DNA of 5,512 nucleotides from Candidatus Omnitrophota bacterium (GCA_016206585.1 JACQRE010000169.1:1-5512), one strand, 5' to 3'; counted from the first letter of the stretch, positions 1 through 5,195 are shown. Program-made: numbers and translations. The notes: generated by a model from the letters alone, not told the origin.

Positions 1-1000
1 AGGCGATATCGCGCGGGGCGAGGTTGCCGTAGCTGGGGTAGCGCCGCTCGAGGTAGTAGTCGCGCTCCGCATCAGGAATCTGGCCGGGGAGGCGCTGATC
101 CTTCGGTTGCTTGGGCACCCAGATGCGCCCGTCGTTGCGCAGCGACTCCGACATCAGAGTCAACTTGGACTGGTGGGGATTGCCGACGGGGATGCACGTG
201 GGGTGGATCTGGGTGAAGCAAGGGTTGGCGAAATAGGCGCCGCGCCGGTAGGCGCGGTGCGTGGCGGTGACGTTGCAGCCCTTGGCGTTCGTCGAGAGGT
301 AGTAGACGGTGGTGTACCCGCCCGTCGCCAGCACGACGGCGTCGCCCGCGTAGGCCTCGACGACGCCGGAGACGAGGTCCCGGACCACGATGCCCTTCGC
401 CTGCCCGTCCGCGACCACCAGGTCCAACATCTCGGTCCGCGGATGGACCCGCACGCGGCCGGCCTCGACCTGGCGCATCATGGCCTGGTAGGCGCCGAGC
501 AGCAACTGCTGGCCGGTCTGCCCGCGCGCGTAGAACGTCCGGCGCACCTTGACACCGCCGAACGACCGGTTGGCCAGATAGCCGTCGTATTCCCGGGCGA
601 ACGGCACCCCCTGGGCCACGCACTGGTCGATGATCGCGTTGCTGACTTGCGCGAGCCGGTAGACGTTCGCTTCTCGCGACCGGAAGTCGCCGCCCTTGAT
701 CGTGTCCGTGAAGAGCCGCTCGATGGAATCGCCGTCCTTGGGATAGTTCTTCGCCGCGTTGATGCCGCCCTGCGCGGCGATACTGTGCGCCCGACGCGCG
801 CTGTCCTGGAAGCAGAACGCCTCGACCTGGAAGCCCTGCTCGCCCAGCGTCGCGGCGGCCGAGGCGCCGGCCAGGCCGGTGCCCACGACGAGGATCCGGC
901 GCTTCCCTGCCTCGGCCGGGGTGAGGCGCTTCAACTGCCGCTGGTAGCGGTCCCACTTTTCTGGCAGCGGCCCGGAGGGGACTGTGGGGTTGAGCGTCAT
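1..1000 (-). CDS. sdhA: Succinate dehydrogenase flavoprotein subunit, N-terminal half (cut by window edge)
   Basis: Flavoprotein of complex II. It oxidises succinate to fumarate and passes electrons by the iron-sulfur subunit to the membrane quinone pool; it sits on the cytoplasmic face. Translation from the ATG at 1000 stays open for 333 codons to the left edge, about half of a usual SdhA of roughly 570-650 residues. Seen: the FAD dinucleotide-binding loop VVGTGLAGAS near residues 38-47; His72 in HSIAAQGG, the expected site of covalent FAD attachment; YARGQTGQQLL near 157-167; an ATGG FAD motif near 225-228; His266 in HPT and Arg288 in SESLRND, which match family substrate-site residues. The gene follows sdhC by 29 bp, in the sdhC-sdhA order usual for cytochrome b type enzymes; sdhB is expected just beyond the edge. 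Its ribosome-binding region lies inside a perfect inverted repeat (999-1030). The fumarate reductase direction cannot be excluded. Confidence 0.96.
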   Translation of the reverse strand, partial: MTLNPTVPSGPLPEKWDRYQRQLKRLTPAEAGKRRILVVGTGLAGASAAATLGEQGFQVEAFCFQDSARRAHSIAAQGGINAAKNYPKDGDSIERLFTDTIKGGDFRSREANVYRLAQVSNAIIDQCVAQGVPFAREYDGYLANRSFGGVKVRRTFYARGQTGQQLLLGAYQAMMRQVEAGRVRVHPRTEMLDLVVADGQAKGIVVRDLVSGVVEAYAGDAVVLATGGYTTVYYLSTNAKGCNVTATHRAYRRGAYFANPCFTQIHPTCIPVGNPHQSKLTLMSESLRNDGRIWVPKQPKDQRLPGQIPDAERDYYLERRYPSYGNLAPRDIA

Positions 1001-1030
1001 CCCACCACCTGCCGCTGGCGGTGGTGGGAT
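999..1030 (-). promoter_or_regulatory. Hairpin spanning the sdhC stop and sdhA start, enclosing the sdhA ribosome-binding site
   Basis: Positions 999-1008 and 1021-1030 are perfect 10-bp reverse complements. A further C-G pair (1009/1020) and a GCC/GGC triplet (1011-1013 with 1017-1019) extend the stem past one bulged base to a three-base loop. In the mRNA the 5' arm begins at the last base of the sdhC UGA stop. The 3' arm contains the GGUGGUGGG purine tract before sdhA and ends at the second base of its AUG. Inference: initiation at sdhA is closed until a ribosome finishing sdhC opens the stem, giving translational coupling of the two subunits. Confidence 0.8.
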
Positions 1031-1701
1031 CATTTGACGAACCCCAGGAGCACCGCGGCCGGGATCGCACTGTAGCCGAGAAACACGGCCAGCGCGAAGA
1101 GACGGCTGCCCCAACTCAGGATCGGGATCGTGCGCTCCGTGGTAAGGCCCAGGGTCTGGAAACCGCTCGCCACGCCGTGGCTCAGGTGGAGGCACACGAG
1201 CGCCATCCCGGCGACGTAGGCGAACGCAATGGGCAGTTGCTGGAAGCTGTGCACGACCATCGTGTAGATGTCGTGGCGCCCGAGCGCGTCGACGCCGTGG
1301 GAGATGTCTGGATTGGTGACGCGGAACGTGAAGTGGAGCAGATGGTAGACGAGGTACGCGAGCACCAGCACACCGGAGACGACCATCAGGCGGGCGGCCG
1401 GGGTCGTCTCGTGATGGCGCACCATCTGGTAGCCCTGCGGGCGCGCGCGGCGGTTTTCCACGGCCAGCTGCATCGAGGTGACGATGTGGATGACGACGGC
1501 GACGATGAGCCCGATGCGCACGACCCACAACACTGCTCCGAGATGGCGCAGCTTCGCGCCGTAGGCGTTGAGCGCATCCATCCCACCGAAGATGATGAGG
1601 TTGCCCGCCAGGTGGCCGATGAGGAAACCCACGAGGATCAGGCCGGACGCGGCCATCAAGATCTTCTTGCCAATGGAAGAGCGCAGCCAGCTAATGCACA
1701 T
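1030..1701 (-). CDS. sdhC: Succinate dehydrogenase cytochrome b subunit, five-helix type
   Basis: Membrane anchor of complex II, 223 residues, carrying heme b and the quinone site. The single fused-type subunit with five predicted helices (roughly residues 15-38, 55-80, 105-127, 155-178 and 198-220) matches the cytochrome b subunit of the Bacillus and Wolinella enzymes rather than the paired SdhC and SdhD of E. coli. Candidate axial heme ligands sit in or near helices: His30 (GHLAGN), His72, His120 or His123 (YHLLHF), and His172 (LHLSHG). This suggests a diheme subunit, but the ligands are assigned by position only. The N-terminus with IGKKILMA is typical of the family and supports the ATG at 1701, although no clear Shine-Dalgarno motif precedes it. 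The start lies inside the end of the upstream QueC-family gene (11-bp overlap), so coupled translation is likely. sdhA follows after 29 bp. Confidence 0.94.
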   Translation of the reverse strand: MCISWLRSSIGKKILMAASGLILVGFLIGHLAGNLIIFGGMDALNAYGAKLRHLGAVLWVVRIGLIVAVVIHIVTSMQLAVENRRARPQGYQMVRHHETTPAARLMVVSGVLVLAYLVYHLLHFTFRVTNPDISHGVDALGRHDIYTMVVHSFQQLPIAFAYVAGMALVCLHLSHGVASGFQTLGLTTERTIPILSWGSRLFALAVFLGYSAIPAAVLLGFVK

Positions 1702-2359
1702 ACTGGGTCGGGTCGGGGACGCCGGCGGTGCGGAAGGCGCGCCGGCGCTCGGCGCATTTGTTGCACCGGCCGCAGTGGCGCAGCCCGCGCGGCCTGAGAC
1801 ACGAGAACGTGAGCCCGAGCGGCACGCCGGCGGCCGACGCCTGGCGGATGAGCTGGACCTTGGTGGACCGAGCCAGCGGCGCGAAGATGCGTACCGGATG
1901 GCCAAGCGCCTCGCTGAGGCTGGACGCGATGAGACGGAAGAAGCGGGGGGTCGCGTCGCCGAACGGGTTGCCCTTGAGGATGCCCAGGGCAATGGCGGAG
2001 ATCCGGTGGCGTGCTGCGAGGACCGCGGCGTGCGTCAGCAGCAGCGCGTTGCGTCCCGGCAGGTAGACCGCTGCGTCCGCGCTGCGGGCACCGGGAATGC
2101 CCCGGCCGGTGACGCTCCAATGGGCGCCGTAGAGCGAACGGAGGGGAAGCTCTGCCATGTGGAGGGGAGCCAGCCGGGGCATGTGGATCGCGCGGAGGAA
2201 CCGCCGGAGCCAGTGCAGCTCAGCATCCTCCCAGGACAGCCCGCCCCGCAGATACACAGGGAGGATGCGCGGATGGGTCGTTGAGAGCCGGTGCACCAGG
2301 ACCGCGCTGTCCAGCCCGCCGCTGACCAGAGCGCAGACCGGAGGGGAAGTTTTTTGCAT
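1691..2359 (-). CDS. queC: QueC-family 7-cyano-7-deazaguanine (preQ0) synthase, divergent
   Basis: QueC converts 7-carboxy-7-deazaguanine to preQ0 with ATP and ammonia, a cytoplasmic step towards queuosine in tRNA. This 222-residue protein has the PP-loop SGGLDS at residues 13-18, a PGRN motif in the middle, a C-terminal zinc site (one Cys, eight residues on, then CxxCxxC within FSCLRPRGLRHCGRCNKC), and a final DPTxY. Odd: where classical QueC has a GYPDCRP-like substrate segment, this protein reads NPFGDATPRFF, and it has an HWSVTG stretch that I do not associate with standard QueC. It may be a paralogue with another substrate. The ATG at 2359 is preferred because SGGLDS then begins at residue 13, as usual, and because a promoter lies just upstream. 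An in-frame ATG a few codons upstream would fall inside that promoter. The gene leads the sdhC-sdhA cluster. Confidence 0.8.
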   Translation of the reverse strand: MQKTSPPVCALVSGGLDSAVLVHRLSTTHPRILPVYLRGGLSWEDAELHWLRRFLRAIHMPRLAPLHMAELPLRSLYGAHWSVTGRGIPGARSADAAVYLPGRNALLLTHAAVLAARHRISAIALGILKGNPFGDATPRFFRLIASSLSEALGHPVRIFAPLARSTKVQLIRQASAAGVPLGLTFSCLRPRGLRHCGRCNKCAERRRAFRTAGVPDPTQYVH

Positions 2360-2371
2360 GCATTCTCGTCG

Positions 2372-2400
2372 AGAGTAACAAAGGCCCATAGAAAAGTCAA
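2372..2400 (-). promoter_or_regulatory. Predicted sigma70-type promoter for queC-sdhC-sdhA
   Basis: On the minus strand TTGACT (2400-2395) is followed after 17 bp by TACTCT (2377-2372), with a TGT extended -10 triplet directly before it. The -35 box matches consensus at five of six positions and the spacing is ideal; the -10 is weak. Transcription would start near 2366-2364, leaving only about 5-7 bases before the queC ATG. An 11-bp odd palindrome, TCTCG-T-CGAGA (2364-2374), covers the end of the -10 and the start point and could be a small operator, but this is speculative. Confidence 0.5.
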
Positions 2401-2411
2401 CACGGGGACGG

Positions 2412-2434
2412 GCCGTCAGCCTGCGGCTCACGGC
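2412..2434. repeat. Hairpin with one C-C mismatch in divergent intergenic region
   Basis: Arms 2412-2421 and 2425-2434 pair at nine of ten positions around a TGC loop. It lies just upstream of the predicted queC promoter. No T-tract follows on either strand, so a simple terminator is unlikely. Confidence 0.55.
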
Positions 2435-2447
2435 ACTCCCGTCGGCG

Positions 2448-2488
2448 ACCCCCGCACGCTTGGCTTCGCCAAGCGAAGCCGCGGGGGT
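2448..2488. repeat. Nested inverted repeats able to form two exclusive hairpins
   Basis: An outer stem pairs ACCCCCGC (2448-2455) with GCGGGGGT (2481-2488). Inside it two perfect 8-bp hairpins overlap: CGCTTGGC-TTC-GCCAAGCG (2457-2475) and GGCTTCGC-CAA-GCGAAGCC (2462-2480). Only one can form at a time. The element lies between the two divergent promoters, so if those are right it is not in either mRNA leader; it would act as DNA or be a remnant of a dispersed repeat. Confidence 0.7.
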
Positions 2489-2540
2489 GCCCGCCTCGGT
2501 CGCCGGGGGCTCGCCGGTGGTAGCAGAGAAAGGTGAGCGG

Positions 2541-2549
2541 TGTTATACT
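2541..2549 (+). promoter_or_regulatory. Predicted extended -10 promoter for the HAMP gene
   Basis: TGTTATACT is an extended -10 element (TGn plus TATACT). No recognisable -35 stands 16-18 bp upstream, which extended -10 promoters can tolerate. The ATG at 2559 begins nine bases after the hexamer, so the transcript would be leaderless or nearly so. Confidence 0.45.
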
Positions 2550-2558
2550 CGTTCCACG

Positions 2559-2990
2559 ATGGACGGGGCGACGTACAAGCGGCGGCAGTACCTGGTGGAC
2601 CGGGCCTACCAGCTGCGGTTCGTGACCCGCCTCTTCCTGGTCCTCCTCTCGATCGCGGCACTCACCTGCCTGGTGTCCTCGGGGCTCCTGTGGCGAAACA
2701 TGTACGTGCCGCACCAGGACGCGAGCCCCGCCCTCATGACGGCAGCCCTCATCGCGGTGTCTCTCACGATCCTCGTGGAGCTGCTCATCGCGGTGCCGAT
2801 CGTTTTCTTCCTCGGCATCCGGCACACCCACCGCATCGTGGGGCCGCTGAAGCGGCTCAGACGGACGCTGGAGGCGATCGGGGCGGGTGATTTCAGCCAG
2901 CGCATCACCCTGCGCAACGGCGACGCCCTCGAGGACCTGGCCAAGGCCATCAACGAGATGGCCGAGCAGCTGCAGCGGCTGCCCCGCTAA
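2559..2990 (+). CDS. Two-helix membrane protein with a terminal HAMP domain and no output domain
   Basis: A 143-residue inner-membrane protein. It has a basic cytoplasmic start (YKRRQY), a first helix near residues 23-42, a short outside loop of about 18 residues, a second helix near 61-85, and a HAMP domain from about 86 to 138. The HAMP features seen are the Pro of RIVGPLKRL, the GAGDFSQRI connector and the LEDLAKAINEMAEQL second helix. HAMP domains normally pass a signal from membrane sensors to kinase, cyclase or chemotaxis domains; here the chain stops straight after HAMP. It may act through a partner or simply as a coiled-coil anchor. Its role is unknown. The ATG at 2559 is chosen because hydrophilic family-like sequence starts there and a -10 element lies just upstream. 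An in-frame ATG at 2460 would place the N-terminus in hairpin DNA and upstream of the promoter. The SDR gene follows after 18 bp and is probably co-transcribed. Confidence 0.82.
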   Translation: MDGATYKRRQYLVDRAYQLRFVTRLFLVLLSIAALTCLVSSGLLWRNMYVPHQDASPALMTAALIAVSLTILVELLIAVPIVFFLGIRHTHRIVGPLKRLRRTLEAIGAGDFSQRITLRNGDALEDLAKAINEMAEQLQRLPR

Positions 2991-3008
2991 CCAAGCATCC
3001 ATCCGACC

Positions 3009-3737
3009 ATGCGCCTGGCAGGCAAAGTCGTCCTCGTCACCGGCGGAGCGAAGCGGCTGGGGCAGCTGATCGCGCTGGCATTGGCCGAGCGCGGCGCGCA
3101 CATCGCCTTCTCCTACCGGACATCGGCGCAGGCCGCGCGGTTCACGGTCAAGGCGATCGAACAGCACGGGGTGCGCGCCCTGGCGATCCGGGCGGACCTC
3201 TCGCGCGCCGCCGACGTGCGCCGCCTGGCGGAACAGGTGAAGCGCCGGTTCGGCCGTCTGGACGTGCTGGTCAACAGCGCGGCGAACTTCGACCGCACCC
3301 CCTTCGAGACGCTCGCCGAGCGCGACTGGGACCACGCGCTCGACGCGAACCTCAAGGGGCCGTTTCTTTGCGCCCTGGCCGCCGGCCGCCTCATGCGCCG
3401 TGGCGGGAAGATCATCAACTTCGCCGACTGGGCCGGCGTGCGCCCCTACCGCGACTACCTGCCCTACTGCGTCTCCAAGGCCGGCGTCATCGGCCTGACG
3501 AAGGCGCTCGCGAAGGAGCTGGCACCTCGGATCCAGGTCAACGCCATCGCGCCGGGACCGATCCTGCCGCCGCATGACATGAGCGTGGCGGCGCGCCGAC
3601 GCGCGGCGCGCCGCGAGCCGCTGCAGCGCTGGGGCAGCCCGCAGGATATCGTGAACACCGTCCTGTTCCTGATCGAAGGGACCGACTTCATGACCGGATC
3701 AACCGTATTTGTGGATGGCGGACAACTGATCGCCTGA
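3009..3737 (+). CDS. Short-chain dehydrogenase/reductase of the pteridine reductase (PTR1/FolM-like) type
   Basis: A 242-residue cytoplasmic NAD(P)H-dependent oxidoreductase. Seen: the cofactor loop TGGAKRLG (11-18), closely like the TGAAKRLG known from PTR1 and with an Arg that fits NADPH; an NSAANF segment (89-94) in place of NNAG; Asp140, Tyr153 and Lys157 forming D-x12-Y-x3-K; an APGPIL substrate loop; and a terminal VDGGQ. Classical family members have Ser where Asp140 stands. Asp at this place is characteristic of PTR1 and of E. coli FolM, a dihydromonapterin reductase. With queD next door and folB nearby, reduction of a dihydropterin or dihydrofolate is a reasonable inference, but the substrate cannot be fixed from sequence; a 3-oxoacyl or other ketone reductase remains possible. 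It follows the HAMP gene by 18 bp with no clear Shine-Dalgarno motif. Confidence 0.85.
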   Translation: MRLAGKVVLVTGGAKRLGQLIALALAERGAHIAFSYRTSAQAARFTVKAIEQHGVRALAIRADLSRAADVRRLAEQVKRRFGRLDVLVNSAANFDRTPFETLAERDWDHALDANLKGPFLCALAAGRLMRRGGKIINFADWAGVRPYRDYLPYCVSKAGVIGLTKALAKELAPRIQVNAIAPGPILPPHDMSVAARRRAARREPLQRWGSPQDIVNTVLFLIEGTDFMTGSTVFVDGGQLIA

Positions 3738-3741
3738 ACAA

Positions 3742-3820
3742 CGCTGAAGCACGCTGATCAACACGCTGATTCACGCCGAATATCGGCGTTGATCAGCGTA
3801 GATATCAGCGTTGATCAGCG
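3742..3820. repeat. Segmented imperfect palindrome made of six CGCTGA/ATCAGCG blocks
   Basis: Three CGCTGA(A/T) blocks (3742, 3752, 3764) face three ATCAGCG blocks (3792, 3804, 3814). They are mirror-symmetric about position 3781 with spacings of 10, 12, 12 and 10. The tip is a perfect 7-bp stem (3773-3779 with 3783-3789) around ATA. Folded straight, about 29 of 40 base pairs form, broken by internal loops of 3, 4 and 2 bases. An alternative fold pairs ACGCTGATCA (3751-3760) with 3790-3799 and bulges 12 bases. A 13-bp direct repeat, GCGTTGATCAGCG, also occurs at 3786-3798 and 3808-3820. It fills nearly the whole gap between the SDR stop and queD, ending seven bases before the queD ATG. Confidence 0.85.
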
Positions 3821-3827
3821 ATTCCCG

Positions 3828-4295
3828 ATGTATTCAGTGACCAAAATTATCACCTTCTGCTACGGGCACCGGCTGCTCCACTATGAGGGCAAGTGCCGCG
3901 ACCTGCATGGCCACAACGGGCGGGCGGAGATCGAACTGGTGGCTGAGCGGCTGGATGGCCGGGGGATGGTACGGGACTTCACGGAGATCAAGCGCGCGAT
4001 CCAGGGCTGGATCGACGCAGAACTGGATCACAAGATGATCTTGAACGCCAAAGACCCGGCGCTCCCCTTGCTGCGGTCGCTCAGGGAGCCGCTGTACGTC
4101 ATCGCGGACAACCCCACGGCCGAAACGCTCGCCCGGCTGATCTACGACCAGGCCAAACGGCTGGGCTTCCCGGTCCGTTCGGTCCGCCTCTGGGAGACCG
4201 ACTCATCCTTCGCGGTGTATCAGCCGGCTGAGGCTCGCGCCGGACGTCGCGCGCGCCGACGAACGGCGGCTCGTTCGATCTCCACCGCGGCGTAG
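3828..4295 (+). CDS. queD: QueD / 6-pyruvoyltetrahydropterin synthase family enzyme
   Basis: Zinc-dependent cytoplasmic enzyme that converts 7,8-dihydroneopterin triphosphate to 6-carboxytetrahydropterin, the first committed queuosine step, or to 6-pyruvoyltetrahydropterin in PTPS proper. In the 155 residues, His14, His27 and His29 are the zinc ligands, Cys23 in KCRDLHGHN is the catalytic cysteine with the QueD-type spacing, and D67-H68 in LDHK and Glu123 in LWETD complete the site. NPTAETLA (95-102) is also typical. The Cys argues against the PTPS-III variant, which replaces it with Glu and substitutes for FolB; a folB is present here anyway. Residues 72-94 form a longer loop than in E. coli QueD. 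The Arg/Ala-rich tail after about residue 132 is not family sequence and lies antisense to the end of folB. The ATG at 3828 is chosen because upstream codons lie in the palindrome; no Shine-Dalgarno motif is visible. Confidence 0.88.
   Translation: MYSVTKIITFCYGHRLLHYEGKCRDLHGHNGRAEIELVAERLDGRGMVRDFTEIKRAIQGWIDAELDHKMILNAKDPALPLLRSLREPLYVIADNPTAETLARLIYDQAKRLGFPVRSVRLWETDSSFAVYQPAEARAGRRARRRTAARSISTAA
4220..4295. other. Antisense overlap of the queD and folB 3' ends
   Basis: The two convergent reading frames share 76 bp: queD stops with TAG at 4293-4295 and folB with TGA at 4220-4222. The queD side is wholly an Arg/Ala-rich tail beyond the family domain. The folB side covers its last core strand (AAVEIER) plus its own extension. 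No terminator hairpin with a T-tract lies between the two genes, so their transcripts must overlap. Confidence 0.85.
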
Positions 4296-4612
4296 CCAAG
4301 ACCCGGCAGCGCCTTCTTCCTCACCCGCACCCGCACCCGCGGGAGGGCGAACTCCGATAGCATCCGCGAGGCGATCGCCTCGGCCAGCGTTTCGATCAAC
4401 TGGTAGGACTCGCCCCGAGCCGTCTCGATGACCGCCGCCACCACGCGGCCGTAATCCACCGCCGACCGCACGTCATCCCGCCTCGCCGCCTTCGCGGCGT
4501 CGATCGACAGCTCCAGATCGACCCACACCGGCTGGGGAATGGCGCGCTCCCACTCCTCCACGCCGATGCGACATTCGACCGTAATCTCGTGCAGCGTGAG
4601 CGTATCAGGCAT
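4220..4612 (-). CDS. folB: Dihydroneopterin aldolase
   Basis: Cytoplasmic folate-pathway enzyme that cleaves 7,8-dihydroneopterin to 6-hydroxymethyl-7,8-dihydropterin and glycolaldehyde, and often also epimerises it to dihydromonapterin. The 130 residues include RIGVEEWER (15-23), VDYG (52-55), LIETLAE (72-78) and RKKALPG (98-104). Glu22, Tyr54, Glu74 and Lys100 fall at the same numbers as the known active-site residues of the S. aureus enzyme. The Pro usually found after the catalytic Lys is Ala here. The family core ends near VEIER (about 114); the remaining 16 residues are an Arg/Ala-rich extension antisense to queD. The ATG overlaps the stop region of the upstream thioredoxin gene by 8 bp (ATGCCTGA), suggesting coupled translation in an acs-tlpA-folB operon. 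Confidence 0.93.
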   Translation of the reverse strand: MPDTLTLHEITVECRIGVEEWERAIPQPVWVDLELSIDAAKAARRDDVRSAVDYGRVVAAVIETARGESYQLIETLAEAIASRMLSEFALPRVRVRVRKKALPGLGYAAVEIERAAVRRRARRPARASAG

Positions 4613-5195
4613 GACCCGTCGAGGCCTCCATCAGTAGCTGGTCCAGGATCAGGGTGAGGTTGCGCTCGAGGCCGCCGCCGTAGCCCGCGTGCTCGTAGAC
4701 GACGCGCCCCTCCCGGTTGATCACGAAGAGCCGCGGGATCGCCTGGACGTTGTAGCGTCGCGCGACCTCGCTGCCCGCATCCAGCAGGATCGGCGCGGTG
4801 AACCGCTTGCCGAGCCACTTGCGCACCGCGTCGGCCGGCTCATCCTGATTCAGCAGGAGGATCGCCACGCCCCGGTCGCGGTAGCGCTTGTGCATGACTT
4901 CAAGCGACGGCAGCGAGAAGCGGCACGGCCCGCACCAGGTCGCCCAGAACTCCATGACGATGACGCGGCCGCGCAGCTCCGAGAGCTTCACCGTGCCGCC
5001 GTCAAGCTGCTGGAGCGCGAAGTCGGGCGCCTCGGCGGATGGCTGGACGCGATGCCAGTCCTCGGACACCCCAGAAGGAACACACCCAGCGACCAGCGAC
5101 ATGCAGCCAGCGACAAGCGACAAGCGACAAGCGACACGGAACCACCAAACTTTTAAAGCATGGTCTCTTGAAGTGTTGCTTGTTGCTTGTTGCAT
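4605..5195 (-). CDS. TlpA/ResA-like thioredoxin, probable lipoprotein
   Basis: Envelope thiol-disulfide protein of 196 residues. A thioredoxin fold of the TlpA/AhpC-TSA class starts near residue 55 (APDFALQQLDG), with FWATWCGPC holding the active CxxC at Cys88 and Cys91, and the cis-Pro at 154 (AIPRLFVI). Such proteins reduce or oxidise partners such as apocytochrome c or outer proteins; the partner is not evident here. The N-terminal 38 residues look like a lipoprotein signal with two successive lipobox-like sites, LVAGC ending at Cys31 and at Cys38. The second is followed by a Ser/Gly-rich linker and is the likelier cleavage site. Unusually, the start codon and signal region are built from heptanucleotide repeats (5087-5135 and 5175-5202). 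The ATG at 5195 lies 10 bp after the acs stop without a Shine-Dalgarno motif; an in-frame ATG at 5231, overlapping acs, is the alternative. Confidence 0.87.
   Translation of the reverse strand: MQQATSNTSRDHALKVWWFRVACRLSLVAGCMSLVAGCVPSGVSEDWHRVQPSAEAPDFALQQLDGGTVKLSELRGRVIVMEFWATWCGPCRFSLPSLEVMHKRYRDRGVAILLLNQDEPADAVRKWLGKRFTAPILLDAGSEVARRYNVQAIPRLFVINREGRVVYEHAGYGGGLERNLTLILDQLLMEASTGHA
5087..5135. repeat. Heptanucleotide array, seven units
   Basis: On the plus strand seven consecutive 7-bp units read CAGCGAC, CAGCGAC, ATGCAGC, CAGCGAC, then AAGCGAC three times. On the coding strand they encode the signal-peptide segment of the thioredoxin, giving a seven-residue periodicity (VACRLSL, VAGCMSL, VAGC). 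Gain or loss of one unit would shift the reading frame; three units would keep it. Confidence 0.88.

Noticed and set aside
72..1070. Minus-strand open frame of 332 codons in the sdhA region
   Set aside because: It is out of frame with the true SdhA translation and gives an Arg/Gly/Pro-rich product without family motifs.
107..1075. Long plus-strand open frame of 322 codons
   Set aside because: It is antisense to sdhA, whose motifs are unmistakable, and its product is low-complexity without any recognised domain. Long shadow frames are common at this GC content.
1691..1701. Frameshift joining the QueC-like protein and SdhC
   Set aside because: The QueC-like protein ends normally after its DPTxY motif and SdhC begins with a typical N-terminus, so this is an ordinary gene overlap.
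1021..1797. Plus-strand open frame of 258 codons
   Set aside because: Antisense to sdhC; the product is His/Asp/Glu-rich shadow sequence.
2448..2488. Rho-independent terminator
   Set aside because: Strong stem but no T-tract on either side, and no gene on either strand ends into it.
2360..2558. preQ1 riboswitch ahead of queC
   Set aside because: I see no preQ1 aptamer pattern, and the predicted start point leaves only a few bases of leader.
2397..3575. Minus-strand open frame of 392 codons
   Set aside because: It is antisense to the HAMP and reductase genes, both of which have clear domains.
3828..4295. PTPS-III type enzyme replacing FolB
   Set aside because: The catalytic Cys is present in C-x3-HGH and a full folB lies next to it.
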